A stretch of 64,000 bases of DNA, from assembly GCA_015067995.1 (NCBI GenBank), contig SVLJ01000005.1, forward strand, positions 1-64,000, given 5' to 3'. Origin of the DNA: Oscillospiraceae bacterium (GTDB lineage: Bacteria; Bacillota; Clostridia; Oscillospirales; Oscillospiraceae). Position numbers and translations under genes: made by a program. Positions 1-7,647 of the stretch are shown here, piece after piece; within the stretch, counting starts at the first letter, position 1, and every line of letters starts with the position of its first letter. Under the pieces are notes generated by a model. It worked only from the letters and a program-made list of their open reading frames with translations, was not told where the DNA came from and searched no databases.

Positions 1-84
1 TTCTGCCAGGAACTTATCTGCCGTGGCATAACCGATACCGCGGCTGCCTCCGGTGATGATCGCCACTTTATCTTTCAGTTTCAT
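1..84 (-). CDS. Short-chain dehydrogenase/reductase, N-terminal part (runs off window)
   Basis: Only the first 28 codons are in the window. They begin MKLKDKVAIITGGSRGIGYA, the classic SDR opening: a beta strand followed by the TGxxxGIG NAD(P)-binding turn, as in FabG-type 3-oxoacyl reductases. The start is ATG at 84, preceded by a GAAAGGGG ribosome site. The upstream region carries the first of four copies of a shared operator (149-161), so this gene belongs to the same regulon as the thioredoxin/rhodanese genes. The substrate cannot be told from this fragment. Confidence 0.85.
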   Translation of the reverse strand, partial: MKLKDKVAIITGGSRGIGYATADKFLAE

Positions 85-120
85 GGGAAATGCCCCTTTC
101 TGTTTTGATTTTATGGTCAT

Positions 121-161
121 ATTTTATTCAAAGAAGGCTCACTGTTCCGTGATGACATCAC
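121..161 (-). promoter_or_regulatory. Operator copy 1 plus -10 box of the SDR gene
   Basis: The palindrome GTGATGACATCAC lies at 149-161, extended to TTCCGTGATGACATCAC from 145. Read on the minus strand, exactly 22 nt separate it from a -10 box TAAAAT (126-121). There is no recognisable -35 hexamer. The site lies inside the last bases of the upstream membrane protein gene and about 65 nt before the SDR start codon. The geometry matches the other three copies. Confidence 0.75.
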
Positions 162-733
162 ACTTTGTCGTTGCGTGCTTTGCAGATCAGTTGGGTCATG
201 GTCCCCATGGGGCAGTAGACACACCAGCTGCGGGGTTTGAACAGCGCCATGGTGATCAGGCCGAGAACAGTGGAGGTCAGCATCACACTGTAGAATCCGA
301 AAGCAAACTGGGCCACGCCGGGATGGAAGAATGTTCCGTGATAGGCCCACTGCCAGGGGAGCTTAAATGTCCACAGCAGCGTTACAACCTGTTTCAGGTC
401 CTGTGCTTCCGCAAACACCAGATAGGTGTTCCAGAGCATCACAAAGAACATGGCAAAAAAGAAGACCAGAAATCCATAGCGAAACCATTTGCTTTTCATC
501 CACTTTGGAATATCCTTCCTCCGGGAGAGGCCGAACCGGCCGCCCAGAAGGCCAAAGAGCTGTCCTCTGCCGCAGTAGCGGTTACAGTAGCCTTTTGTTC
601 CCTTTGCAACCGAGATAATCAGAGGAATGAAGAAACAAAACAGGCCCAGCCACGCAAACAGGATATTGAAAAAGCCCAGAATCAGATAGGTCAGGGACAC
701 AATCCAGAGATAATCATACCAATGTTTCTTCAT
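158..733 (-). CDS. Membrane-bound 4Fe-4S protein (NapH/ferredoxin-type)
   Basis: A 191-residue membrane protein, probably an electron carrier partner of the ferredoxin encoded just upstream. It has hydrophobic segments at about residues 10-43, 85-105 and 135-160. Two cysteine clusters are visible: CNRYC at 50-54, and CVYCPMG near the C terminus, similar to the CxxxCP motifs of NapH-like polyferredoxins. The start at 733 (MKKHWYDYLW) overlaps the ferredoxin stop as ATGA, so the two are translationally coupled. A longer reading frame to 892 exists, but it runs through the ferredoxin gene and is rejected. In related clostridia such pairs occur beside rhodanese/CoADR genes under Crp/Fnr-type control. 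The electron donor and acceptor are unknown. Confidence 0.8.
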   Translation of the reverse strand: MKKHWYDYLWIVSLTYLILGFFNILFAWLGLFCFFIPLIISVAKGTKGYCNRYCGRGQLFGLLGGRFGLSRRKDIPKWMKSKWFRYGFLVFFFAMFFVMLWNTYLVFAEAQDLKQVVTLLWTFKLPWQWAYHGTFFHPGVAQFAFGFYSVMLTSTVLGLITMALFKPRSWCVYCPMGTMTQLICKARNDKV

Positions 734-939
734 GCATCCACCTCCCGAATCTCGATGACGCTGGCGGGGCATTCCTTTGCGCACTTCCCACAGCCTACGC
801 ATTTGTCCATATTCACCTGCGCCATAATGCCTTTTACGACCTGAATTGCGCCCAGAGGACAGACTTTCACACAACAGCCGCAGGCAACGCAATCCCCCTG
901 CGCAACAAAGGCTTTTCTCTTTTTTCTGGCAACGACCAT
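730..939 (-). CDS. 2[4Fe-4S] ferredoxin
   Basis: A 69-residue ferredoxin with two complete Cx2Cx2Cx3C(P) motifs: cysteines 17, 20, 23, 27 and 47, 50, 53, 57. These should bind two cubane clusters. The basic N terminus (ARKKRK) is unusual for a soluble clostridial ferredoxin and may interact with membrane or partner. The ATG at 939 is chosen over the ATG at 945 because GGGAGG sits 6 nt before it and directly abuts the other. The gene is first in a two-gene unit with the membrane Fe-S protein and has operator copy 2 upstream. Confidence 0.92.
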   Translation of the reverse strand: MVVARKKRKAFVAQGDCVACGCCVKVCPLGAIQVVKGIMAQVNMDKCVGCGKCAKECPASVIEIREVDA

Positions 940-968
940 ATACATCCTCCCTGTATCAGATTGGCTTT

Positions 969-1009
969 ATGATAACAAAGGGAAGACGATTCTTCTGTGA
1001 TGACATCAC
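969..1009 (-). promoter_or_regulatory. Operator copy 2 plus -10 box of the ferredoxin operon
   Basis: TTCTGTGATGACATCAC at 993-1009, with the perfect palindrome at 997-1009. On the minus strand it is followed after exactly 22 nt by -10 box TATCAT (974-969). The position of the missing -35 reads CAGAAG, which is no match to TTGACA, so transcription probably needs an activator. Confidence 0.8.
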
Positions 1010-1021
1010 CTTTTGGAACAG

Positions 1022-1057
1022 CAGAAAAGCCACGCTTTCCCGATGGAAAGCGTGGCT
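1022..1057 (-). terminator. Rho-independent terminator of the trx-rhodanese-CoADR operon
   Basis: A 13-bp perfect stem (1028-1040 with 1045-1057) and 4-nt loop, followed on the minus strand by TTTTCTG. It lies 15 nt past the CoADR stop codon. Confidence 0.85.
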
Positions 1058-1071
1058 CTGTAAGTTTGCAG

Positions 1072-2763
1072 TTATTGGTCCATGCCGCAGGAATACGCTT
1101 TTTCAATCAACGCCCGGTCATTGACCACCACATCATAGAAGCGGAATCCTCCGGCAAAATTATAGGCTTCATGGCCGTTAGCCTCCAGAATGCGGCAGGC
1201 AATGTAGCTGCGCAGACCGCTCTGGCAGATCACATAGATAGGCTTTCCGGCTTCGATCTCACCGATCCGCTCCCGCAACTCATCTACGGGGATATTGACA
1301 AACCCCTCAATATGTCCGCTGCTGTATTCGCCAACAGTTCGGGTGTCCAGCAGTGTAACACTTCCGTCACGGGGAAGCTGATATGCATCCTCCAGATACC
1401 ACTGCTTCATGGTGCCGTTTGCAATGTTGTCGATCATGAAGCCTGCCATGTTGACAGGGTCCTTTGCAGAGGAATAAGGCGGTGCATAGGCAAGATCCAG
1501 ATTTTTCAGCTGGGTAGCTTTCAGGCCCGCATGGATGGCAGTAGCCAGTACATCGATCCGCTTGTCCACACCCTCGTAACCCACGATTTGAGCGCCCAGC
1601 AGGCGGTAGGTCTCCTTTTCAAAGACAACCTTCATGGTCATCAGCTTTCCGCCGGGGTAGTATCCTGCGTGGCTCATGGGGGATAGGATCACCTTATCCA
1701 CATCCAGACCGGCCTTTTTCGCGTTGGTCTCGTTGATACCGGTGGTGGCCGCGGTCATATCAAATACCTTGATGACGCTGCTTCCCTGAGAACCCAAATA
1801 GCGGCTGTCACCACCGCAAATATTGTCCGCGATGATGCGCCCCTGCTTGTTTGCGGGACCGGCCAGAGAGATCAGGACGTCCTCTCCGGTGACATAGTGC
1901 TTCACCTGCACCGCATCGCCTGCGGCGTAAATATCGGATACAGAGGTTTCCATCCGGTCATTGACCACAATGCTGCCCTTGATACCCAGTTCCAGCCCGG
2001 CTTCCTTCGCCAGTGCGGTGTCCGGCGTGACGCCGATGGCCAGCACTACCATATCTGCGTGGAGGGGAGCATTGTCCTTCAGCAGCACATCCACGCCGCC
2101 GTCCTTTTCCACAAATCCCTCCACGGTATAGCCGAGCGCCAGCTTCACGCCGTGTTTACGCACCTCCGCGTGGATAAAGGACGCCATATCCGCGTCAAAG
2201 GGGTTCATCAGCTGCTTGGGGCGCTGGACGATGGTAACTTCCATGCCAAGCTCCCGCAGATTTTCCGCCAGTTCAAGACCGATAAAGCCGCCGCCTGCCA
2301 GCACAACGGACTTGGGATGATGCGTGTTTATGTACTCTTTGATTCGGAAGGTATCCTCCACGGTACGCAGAGTGAACAGCTTGTCCAATCCAACACCGGG
2401 GAGCCGGGGCTGGGTAGGCTTCGCACCGGGAGACAGGATCAGCTTATCATAGCTCTCCTCAAAGTTCTCGCCGGTTTCCAGATTTTTCACGGAAACGATC
2501 TTGCGGTTCGGGTGGATGGCCGTCACCTCATGGCGAACCTTCATAATTACACGGAAACGGGAGAAGAAACTCTCCGGCGTCTGAAGTGTCAGCTCTTCAG
2601 GATCGGTGATGACATCGCCGATATAGTAAGGCAGACCGCAGTTGGCGTAGGAAACAAAGCCCGAACGCTCGAACACTACGATCTCCGCCTGCTCATCCAA
2701 TCTGCGGATTCTTGCTGCGGCTGTGGCTCCGCCCGCCACACCTCCTACGATCACAACTTTCAT
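1072..2763 (-). CDS. cdr: CoA-disulfide reductase fused to a rhodanese domain
   Basis: A 563-residue FAD-dependent pyridine nucleotide-disulfide oxidoreductase with a C-terminal rhodanese. The N terminus has the dinucleotide fold (VIVGGVAGG, residues 4-12). The motif SYANCGLPYY places the redox Cys at 42, the single active cysteine typical of CoADR/persulfide reductases. A second NAD-binding fold and the AAGDA FAD motif follow. The C-terminal rhodanese (about 465-550) carries CQSGLRS with catalytic Cys513. Characterised fusions of this layout reduce CoA disulfide, CoA persulfide or polysulfide with NAD(P)H. It is last in a three-gene unit after trx and a stand-alone rhodanese; its ATG directly follows the rhodanese stop (TGAATG). 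This suggests sulfane-sulfur handling or redox defence. Confidence 0.93.
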   Translation of the reverse strand: MKVVIVGGVAGGATAAARIRRLDEQAEIVVFERSGFVSYANCGLPYYIGDVITDPEELTLQTPESFFSRFRVIMKVRHEVTAIHPNRKIVSVKNLETGENFEESYDKLILSPGAKPTQPRLPGVGLDKLFTLRTVEDTFRIKEYINTHHPKSVVLAGGGFIGLELAENLRELGMEVTIVQRPKQLMNPFDADMASFIHAEVRKHGVKLALGYTVEGFVEKDGGVDVLLKDNAPLHADMVVLAIGVTPDTALAKEAGLELGIKGSIVVNDRMETSVSDIYAAGDAVQVKHYVTGEDVLISLAGPANKQGRIIADNICGGDSRYLGSQGSSVIKVFDMTAATTGINETNAKKAGLDVDKVILSPMSHAGYYPGGKLMTMKVVFEKETYRLLGAQIVGYEGVDKRIDVLATAIHAGLKATQLKNLDLAYAPPYSSAKDPVNMAGFMIDNIANGTMKQWYLEDAYQLPRDGSVTLLDTRTVGEYSSGHIEGFVNIPVDELRERIGEIEAGKPIYVICQSGLRSYIACRILEANGHEAYNFAGGFRFYDVVVNDRALIEKAYSCGMDQ

Positions 2764-3084
2764 TCAGACCTCCACGTTCCCCGCGTAAGCGGCAATGCCG
2801 CCGATGTTATTTACATTACGATACCCCATACGCTGCAGCAGACCGGCAGCCTGACGGCTGCGGGCACCGGAGTAGCAGTAGACAAACAGTACCGTATCTT
2901 TATTTTCCGCCACGGAAGAAACCTTGTCAATGGCCTGAAGAGGAACATTTTTGCTGCCGGGGATGTGGCCGCCTCTGTATTCTTCAGAGGTACGGACATC
3001 CAGCAGAACAGCACCGGGAGTGGCAGTGTATTCCTTTACACCCTGATTGATATCGGCCTGTTTGAAGAAATCAAAGAATCCCAT
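2764..3084 (-). CDS. Single-domain rhodanese
   Basis: A 106-residue cytoplasmic sulfurtransferase. It shows the rhodanese signature LLDVRTSEEYRGGHIPGS at about 30-47 and the active loop CYSGARS, where the first Cys would form the persulfide. The start at 3084 has AAGGAGG 7 nt upstream; an in-frame GTG at 3090 is too close to that site. It lies between thioredoxin and the CoADR-rhodanese fusion in one operon, so it may pass sulfane sulfur to one of them. Confidence 0.92.
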   Translation of the reverse strand: MGFFDFFKQADINQGVKEYTATPGAVLLDVRTSEEYRGGHIPGSKNVPLQAIDKVSSVAENKDTVLFVYCYSGARSRQAAGLLQRMGYRNVNNIGGIAAYAGNVEV

Positions 3085-3096
3085 CGTCACACCTCC

Positions 3097-3402
3097 TTAC
3101 AGCATCCCAAGAATTGCATTCTTGGGTCTTGCCCCCATAGCCTGATTGACGATCTTGCCGTTTTTCATGACAACCAGAGTAGGTATGCTCATTACGCCAA
3201 ACCGGCTGGCCAGCTCGGGCTGCTCGTCCACATTCACCTTACCGACTTTGATATCACTACGCTCTTTGGCGATCTCCTCCACGATGGGAACGACCATGCG
3301 GCAGGGGCCGCACCAGGGAGCCCAGAAGTCCAGAAGGACGGGCTTATCGGAATTCATCACTTCGTTCTGGAAGTTGTTCTTGTTGATATTGATAGCGGAC
3401 AT
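3097..3402 (-). CDS. trxA: Thioredoxin
   Basis: A 101-residue thioredoxin with the active site WCGPC and the cis-proline loop SIPT. The length is a little short: the protein stops at GML, where thioredoxins usually have a longer last helix, but the fold core is complete. ATG 3402 is preferred to 3408 because AAGGAGG is 8-9 nt upstream. It is first in the trx-rhodanese-CoADR operon and has operator copy 3 at 3465-3477. It should keep the neighbouring sulfurtransferases reduced. Confidence 0.93.
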   Translation of the reverse strand: MSAININKNNFQNEVMNSDKPVLLDFWAPWCGPCRMVVPIVEEIAKERSDIKVGKVNVDEQPELASRFGVMSIPTLVVMKNGKIVNQAMGARPKNAILGML

Positions 3403-3436
3403 ATTCAAATCCTCCTTGTTTTTTCTTTATGGCTCT

Positions 3437-3477
3437 ATCATAGCCGGATGCTGGCTGCGTTTCCGTGATGACATCAC
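3437..3477 (-). promoter_or_regulatory. Operator copy 3 plus -10 box of the trx operon
   Basis: TTCCGTGATGACATCAC at 3461-3477. The minus-strand -10 box TATGAT (3442-3437) begins exactly 22 nt after the palindrome. The -35 position reads CGGAAA, so no consensus -35 is present. Confidence 0.8.
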
Positions 3478-3488
3478 CTAAACTGTGC

Positions 3489-3881
3489 TTACTCGCCATC
3501 AGATACAGTTTCGCCCGGCCAGTCGTTGATACCGCCGAACTCCACAATGTTCGTGTAGCCCAAACCCACCAGCTTGTCCGAGGCCTGCTTGCTGCGGTTT
3601 CCGCTGCGGCAGTATACGAGAATCAACTGATCCTTGTCAGGCAGTTCCGGGATATCCTCAGTACCGATGGTCTCGTTGGGGATGTTGATTGCATCAGGGA
3701 TGTGCTTGTCGGCAAACTCCTCAGGAGTGCGGACATCCAGGATAATGTAATCGCTTTCTGACTCCATTATGGCGATGGCCTCGTCCATGCTGACTTGCTG
3801 GTAGCTGGCCTCCGACTCCACAGGTGCCGCGCAGCCTGCCAGCAGCAGGAACGAAAACAAAAATGGGACGAACCTATTCAT
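3489..3881 (-). CDS. Rhodanese-like lipoprotein
   Basis: A 130-residue secreted rhodanese. Residues 1-16 form a signal peptide that ends in the lipobox LLAGC, so Cys17 should be lipidated and the domain anchored outside the membrane. The rhodanese signature ILDVRTPEEFADKHIP and active loop CRSGNRS follow. It is a single gene with its own promoter and operator copy 4, about 100 nt upstream. An extracytoplasmic sulfurtransferase could handle sulfide or polysulfide from the gut lumen; this role is inferred. Confidence 0.92.
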   Translation of the reverse strand: MNRFVPFLFSFLLLAGCAAPVESEASYQQVSMDEAIAIMESESDYIILDVRTPEEFADKHIPDAINIPNETIGTEDIPELPDKDQLILVYCRSGNRSKQASDKLVGLGYTNIVEFGGINDWPGETVSDGE

Positions 3882-3955
3882 AGCGATACCTCCTTGGATC
3901 TGGTACAGCAGTTCTGTTACCCGATCCCGATCATGTTTTGGATTTCTATGGCTGT

Positions 3956-3996
3956 ATAATAACAGAGTTCTCCGGTGTATTCTGTGATGACATCAC
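3956..3996 (-). promoter_or_regulatory. Operator copy 4 plus -10 box of the rhodanese lipoprotein gene
   Basis: TTCTGTGATGACATCAC at 3980-3996. The minus-strand -10 box TATTAT (3961-3956) begins exactly 22 nt after the palindrome, as in the other three copies. Confidence 0.8.
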
Positions 3997-4065
3997 TTAC
4001 CTTTTTGCCTTTGGACTAATGAAGACACCTATGCGCCTGTGAAATAAAACGAAACTGAACAACAC

Positions 4066-4085
4066 AAAAAAGTTTCCACGGAAAC
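4066..4085 (-). terminator. Short terminator hairpin
   Basis: On the minus strand GTTTCC-GT-GGAAAC is followed by TTTTTT. It lies in the 206-nt stretch between operator copy 4 and spoVAC, which otherwise holds no convincing gene. The stretch could carry a remnant reading frame of about 34 codons on the plus strand, but nothing supports it. Confidence 0.5.
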
Positions 4086-4165
4086 CTTCTTGTTAGATTC
4101 CATAGAGTTCAAAAGCCTTCTGACCACTTTTTACTCGATGGAAGTACAATAGACTAACGAAATTC

Positions 4166-4194
4166 GGCCCACTTCGCTAAAAACGAAGTGGGCC
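4166..4194 (-). terminator. Terminator-like hairpin after spoVAC
   Basis: An 11-bp perfect stem (4166-4176 with 4184-4194) with a 7-nt loop lies 9 nt past the spoVAC stop. The T-run on the minus strand is weak (GAATTTCG). A second hairpin at 4066-4085 with a better T-run may act with it. Confidence 0.6.
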
Positions 4195-4202
4195 AAATTG
4201 TT

Positions 4203-4652
4203 CTAAAAACTCTGCAATAACACAAGAATTATACCATAAATTACACTTGCCGTGACCCCATATACAATCACAGGCCCGGCGATGGTAAACATCTTGACCG
4301 CCATGCCGGTGACATACCCTTCACTTTTGAAATCCACCGCCGGAGCCACCACGGAGTTGGCAAAGCCGGTGATGGGCACCAGTGTTCCCGCGCCGCCGAA
4401 CCGTGCCAGTCGGCAGTACAGGCCCAGTCCCGTCAGCACTGCCGACAGCAGCACCATGGAGCAGGAGGTAGCCGTACCGGCGTCCTCCTGATTCAATCCG
4501 GCGGCGCTCCATCCGTTCTGGATCAGCTGTCCCACGGTGCAGATGGCGCCGCCGATGACAAAGGCCAGCAGCAGATTCTTCAGCAGCGGCGATTTGGGCT
4601 CCACCTTCTTCACGTAGGCCTGATACTCCTGAGGCGTCATATCCATTTGCAT
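4203..4652 (-). CDS. spoVAC: Stage V sporulation protein AC
   Basis: A protein of 147-149 residues matching SpoVAC, a membrane component of the SpoVA channel that moves dipicolinic acid-Ca into the developing spore and out during germination. It has the family N terminus MTPQEYQAYVKKVEPKSP and four or five hydrophobic segments, with the conserved FGGAGTLVPITGFANS loop in the middle. The ATG at 4652 directly follows GAGGG; the ATG at 4646 has better spacing (6 nt) and may be the true start. SpoVAC genes usually sit with spoVAD and spoVAE; here it stands alone, divergent from hemW. It marks the organism as an endospore former. Confidence 0.9.
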   Translation of the reverse strand: MQMDMTPQEYQAYVKKVEPKSPLLKNLLLAFVIGGAICTVGQLIQNGWSAAGLNQEDAGTATSCSMVLLSAVLTGLGLYCRLARFGGAGTLVPITGFANSVVAPAVDFKSEGYVTGMAVKMFTIAGPVIVYGVTASVIYGIILVLLQSF

Positions 4653-4772
4653 CCCTCATTTCCATGATTTGTCCCTATTTTGTCCCTTCGGGGCGGAAAT
4701 ATGCCTTGCCAGCACCGTCTGCCGGAGGTAAAATGACAGAAACAGCAAATACCGCATCATCAGGAGACTGCC

Positions 4773-5993
4773 ATGAAACGATCTGACGCGCCCTTGCTGG
4801 GACTGTATATCCACATCCCCTTCTGCAGGGCAAAATGCATTTACTGCGATTTCTATTCTCTCCCCGGCGCCACGGAAACCCGGATGGACGCCTATACGGA
4901 CGCACTCACCGCCCATCTTGCCGAAGCGGCGCCGCAGGCCGCTCACCATCGGGTGGACACGGTGTATTTCGGCGGCGGCACCCCCTCCCTGCTGGGTGCA
5001 AAACGCCTTGTCCGCATCCTGAAGGTCATTCAAAAGCACTATTCCGTCACCCGTGACGCGGAGATCACCTTCGAGGCCAACCCGGATTCCGCCGGTGACT
5101 GGCGGGAGCTGCGGACACTGCGCAGAGCCGGGTTCAACCGCATCTCTCTGGGAATGCAGTCGGCCTGCGACGCGGAGCTGCGGGACATCGGCCGCGTCCA
5201 CACCTTTGATCAGGTACGCGCCGCCGTGGGGGCCGCCCGGAAAGCCGGTATCCGAAACCTCTCTCTGGATCTGATCTACGGTCTGCCACGTCAGACCATG
5301 GAGCAGTGGCAGGCTACGCTGGAGGCCGCCGTATCTCTGGAGCCTCAGCATCTCTCCTGCTACGGACTGAAGGTGGAGGAGGGCACGCCGCTGTTTGCCC
5401 GCCGGGATACCGCCGCGCTGCCGGATGACGAGGCGCAGGCGGACATGTATCTCTACACCGCGGAGTATCTGACCCGCTGCGGCTATCCCCAGTATGAGAT
5501 CTCCAATTTTGCCCGTCCGGGCTTCGAATCCCGTCACAACCGGAAGTACTGGACACTGGGGGAATACGCCGGCTTCGGCCCCGGCGCCCACTCGGACTTT
5601 GGCGAGGTTCGCTACGCCTACACGCGGGATCTTGACGCCTATATCCGCGGCGTAACGGAGGGCACGCCCATGCTGTCGGAAAGTCAGCAGATCCCGCCTG
5701 CAGAGCGGGACACTGAATATCTGATGCTGGGGATGCGGACCGTCAGCGGTCTGCAGCCTGCTGATTTTGAACGCCGTTACCGCCGCCCCTTCCGCTGCTT
5801 TGTGCCCTTTCTGGAGGACTGCCGCAAAGCTGGCTACGCCGTGTGCGAGGCCGACGGCAGCTGGCACCTGACCCCCAAAGGCTTTCTGCTGTCCAACCAG
5901 ATCATCGGGCGGCTGCTGGAGCTGCTGGCGGAGGACAAGCAGTCACGGGCGGACGCCGCGGCACGGGGCGACTTTCGCATCCGGCTGGACTAA
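4773..5993 (+). CDS. hemW: Radical SAM heme chaperone HemW
   Basis: A 406-residue radical SAM protein. IHIPFCRAKCIYCDF at residues 13-27 holds the CxxxCxxC cluster ligands (Cys18, 22, 25). YFGGGTPSLL and the SLGMQS and LIYGLPRQT motifs are those of HemW/HemN-like proteins, and the C-terminal HemW domain is present. Such proteins were long annotated as oxygen-independent coproporphyrinogen III oxidases, but HemW lacks that activity and binds heme for insertion. The start has AGGAG 6 nt upstream. In Firmicutes hemW often lies near hrcA/dnaK or lepA; neither is here. It is transcribed alone and ends in a strong terminator. Confidence 0.92.
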   Translation: MKRSDAPLLGLYIHIPFCRAKCIYCDFYSLPGATETRMDAYTDALTAHLAEAAPQAAHHRVDTVYFGGGTPSLLGAKRLVRILKVIQKHYSVTRDAEITFEANPDSAGDWRELRTLRRAGFNRISLGMQSACDAELRDIGRVHTFDQVRAAVGAARKAGIRNLSLDLIYGLPRQTMEQWQATLEAAVSLEPQHLSCYGLKVEEGTPLFARRDTAALPDDEAQADMYLYTAEYLTRCGYPQYEISNFARPGFESRHNRKYWTLGEYAGFGPGAHSDFGEVRYAYTRDLDAYIRGVTEGTPMLSESQQIPPAERDTEYLMLGMRTVSGLQPADFERRYRRPFRCFVPFLEDCRKAGYAVCEADGSWHLTPKGFLLSNQIIGRLLELLAEDKQSRADAAARGDFRIRLD

Positions 5994-6010
5994 GCAAATA
6001 TATAGAAATT

Positions 6011-6051
6011 GCCGCCGCAGACATCCAAAGTGAAGTCTGCGGCGGTCTTTT
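6011..6051 (+). terminator. Terminator of hemW
   Basis: A 12-bp stem (6011-6022 with 6035-6046) followed by CTTTTC, 18 nt past the hemW stop. Confidence 0.85.
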
Positions 6052-6060
6052 CATAAAGTT

Positions 6061-6090
6061 ACCCCGCCGCACTGCACCGTGCGGCGGGGT
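6061..6090 (-). terminator. Terminator hairpin of cstA
   Basis: A 12-bp GC-rich stem (6061-6072 with 6079-6090) with a 6-nt loop, 21 nt past the cstA stop on the minus strand. It is followed there by AACTTTATG, a weak T-run. Confidence 0.7.
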
Positions 6091-6111
6091 AACAAAAAGG
6101 GAGAGAGGTAT

Positions 6112-7584
6112 TTACTTAACGCCCAGCTTGTCGGCGCGCTTACCGCCGTACCACAGGGCAACAGCCAGATAACCCAGTGCCAGAGCTGCGGCAACGATGT
6201 AAACGATGGTCCAGTTCTCAACACCGAAGCCGATCTTGGCGTTGATGATGTAACCGAAGGTCACGAAGGCATAGAAGGTGCCGGGGATCAGGGGGATCCA
6301 GGCGAACTTCTTCTTGCCGTTCTCGAACATCCAGACAGTGATGGCCAGGAAGGCGAACAGGGACAGGGTCTGGTTGGACCATGCGAAATAACGCCACAGG
6401 ATGTTGAAGCCGGTGGCATTGGTCTTGGCGAACACCAGGATGCAGGCCACCAGAGCGAAGATGATGGCAGACAGACCCAGACGCTTGGAGTTGGTGCTCT
6501 GGTCGATGTGCAGAACGTCAGCAACCGTCAGACGCAGGCCGCGCAGAGCGGTATCGCCGGAGGTGATGGGCAGGACAACGACGCCAGCCAGGGCGATGAT
6601 GCCGCCAACGGGGCCCAGGATGTCCTTGCAGACAGTGATGACGGTGGCAGTGGCGCCGCCGGTGGCCTCAACGAGACCCAGGTTGATGACGCCCATGGCA
6701 GCAGCAGCCCAGACCATGGCGATGAAGCCTTCCAGGATCATCATGTTGTAGAAGGTCATGCGGCCCTGCTTCTCGCTCTTCATGGTGCGGGAAATGATGG
6801 CAGTCTGCGTGCTGTGGAAGCCGGACAGAATGCCGCAGGCCACGGTGACGAAGAATGCGGGGATGAACCTATTGGCAGAGAAGTAAGCGCCGTAGTCGAA
6901 GGTGGAGCTGGCCCAGCTGCCCCAGACGTCCAGCAGGGGATAACCCTTCAGGAAGATGCCGCCGAACACGCCAATGGCAGAGAACAGCAGGATGCCGCCA
7001 AAGATGGGATAGATCTTGCCGATCAGCGCATCAATGGGGAACACGGTAGCAGCCAGATAATAAGCAAAGATAGCGCCGTAGACGACCCAGGTGGAGACGG
7101 AAGTGGCCTTGCCGTCCAGGCCCAGGATACCGGTGGCCAGGATGTCACCGGGGGTGTAGATGAACACAGCGCCCACCAGCAACAGCAGCACACACAGGAA
7201 GGCGTTGTAAACGCGATAGACAGCCTTGTTGGTGTACTTGGCGATCATGCCGGACATCTGGGAACCGCCGTCACGCAGGCAGATCATGCCGGAGAAGTAG
7301 TCATGCATGGCGCCGGCGATGACGTTGCCGATGGGGATGGTGATGAAGGCGATGGGTCCAAACAGGATGCCCTGGATGGGTCCAAAGATGGGGCCGGTAC
7401 CTGCGATGTTCAGCAGGTTGATCAGGGCGTTCTTCCAGCCCTTCATGGGGATGTAGTCGACGCCGTCTTCCTTGGTGTAAGCCGGAGTCTTGCGGTCGTC
7501 AGGTCCGAACACCTTCTCGCAGAACTTACCATAAGCGTAAGCACCCACGACCAGGATGACGAGACCCAGGATAAATGTTGCCAT
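6112..7584 (-). CDS. cstA: CstA-family pyruvate/peptide transporter
   Basis: A 490-residue integral membrane protein of the CstA (carbon starvation protein) family, with about 12-14 hydrophobic segments. Diagnostic stretches include LLNIAGTGPIFGPIQG, IPIGNVIAGAMHDYFSGM and SGFHSTQTAIISRTM. CstA and its relatives import pyruvate and possibly peptides. The length is that of the short Firmicutes form, versus about 700 residues in E. coli. The ATG at 7584 has AAGGAG 8 nt upstream; an upstream in-frame start at 7614 is not needed. It is a single-gene unit with an extended -10 promoter. Substrate assignment to pyruvate is by family only. Confidence 0.9.
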   Translation of the reverse strand: MATFILGLVILVVGAYAYGKFCEKVFGPDDRKTPAYTKEDGVDYIPMKGWKNALINLLNIAGTGPIFGPIQGILFGPIAFITIPIGNVIAGAMHDYFSGMICLRDGGSQMSGMIAKYTNKAVYRVYNAFLCVLLLLVGAVFIYTPGDILATGILGLDGKATSVSTWVVYGAIFAYYLAATVFPIDALIGKIYPIFGGILLFSAIGVFGGIFLKGYPLLDVWGSWASSTFDYGAYFSANRFIPAFFVTVACGILSGFHSTQTAIISRTMKSEKQGRMTFYNMMILEGFIAMVWAAAAMGVINLGLVEATGGATATVITVCKDILGPVGGIIALAGVVVLPITSGDTALRGLRLTVADVLHIDQSTNSKRLGLSAIIFALVACILVFAKTNATGFNILWRYFAWSNQTLSLFAFLAITVWMFENGKKKFAWIPLIPGTFYAFVTFGYIINAKIGFGVENWTIVYIVAAALALGYLAVALWYGGKRADKLGVK

Positions 7585-7605
7585 AAAAGCACTCCTTTCT
7601 CTTCG

Positions 7606-7647
7606 TTCCGGCATGGTGCAGGCCGGAATCTTGGCAACATTATAGCA
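7606..7647 (-). promoter_or_regulatory. Promoter and leader hairpin of cstA
   Basis: On the minus strand, TGC-TATAAT (7647-7639) forms an extended -10 promoter with no clear -35. Just downstream in the leader, TTCCGGC (7628-7622) pairs with GCCGGAA (7612-7606) around a 9-nt loop, upstream of the AAGGAG site. The hairpin could affect mRNA stability or translation. Confidence 0.5.

Noticed and set aside
2603-2616. Near-copy of the operator palindrome (GTGATGACATCGC) inside the CoADR gene
   Set aside because: It lacks the last match, lacks the TTCY extension and lies in coding sequence with no -10 box at the right distance.
4656-5867. 403-codon open frame on the minus strand across hemW
   Set aside because: It is a shadow of the GC-rich hemW gene; no ribosome site and low-complexity translation without domain similarity.
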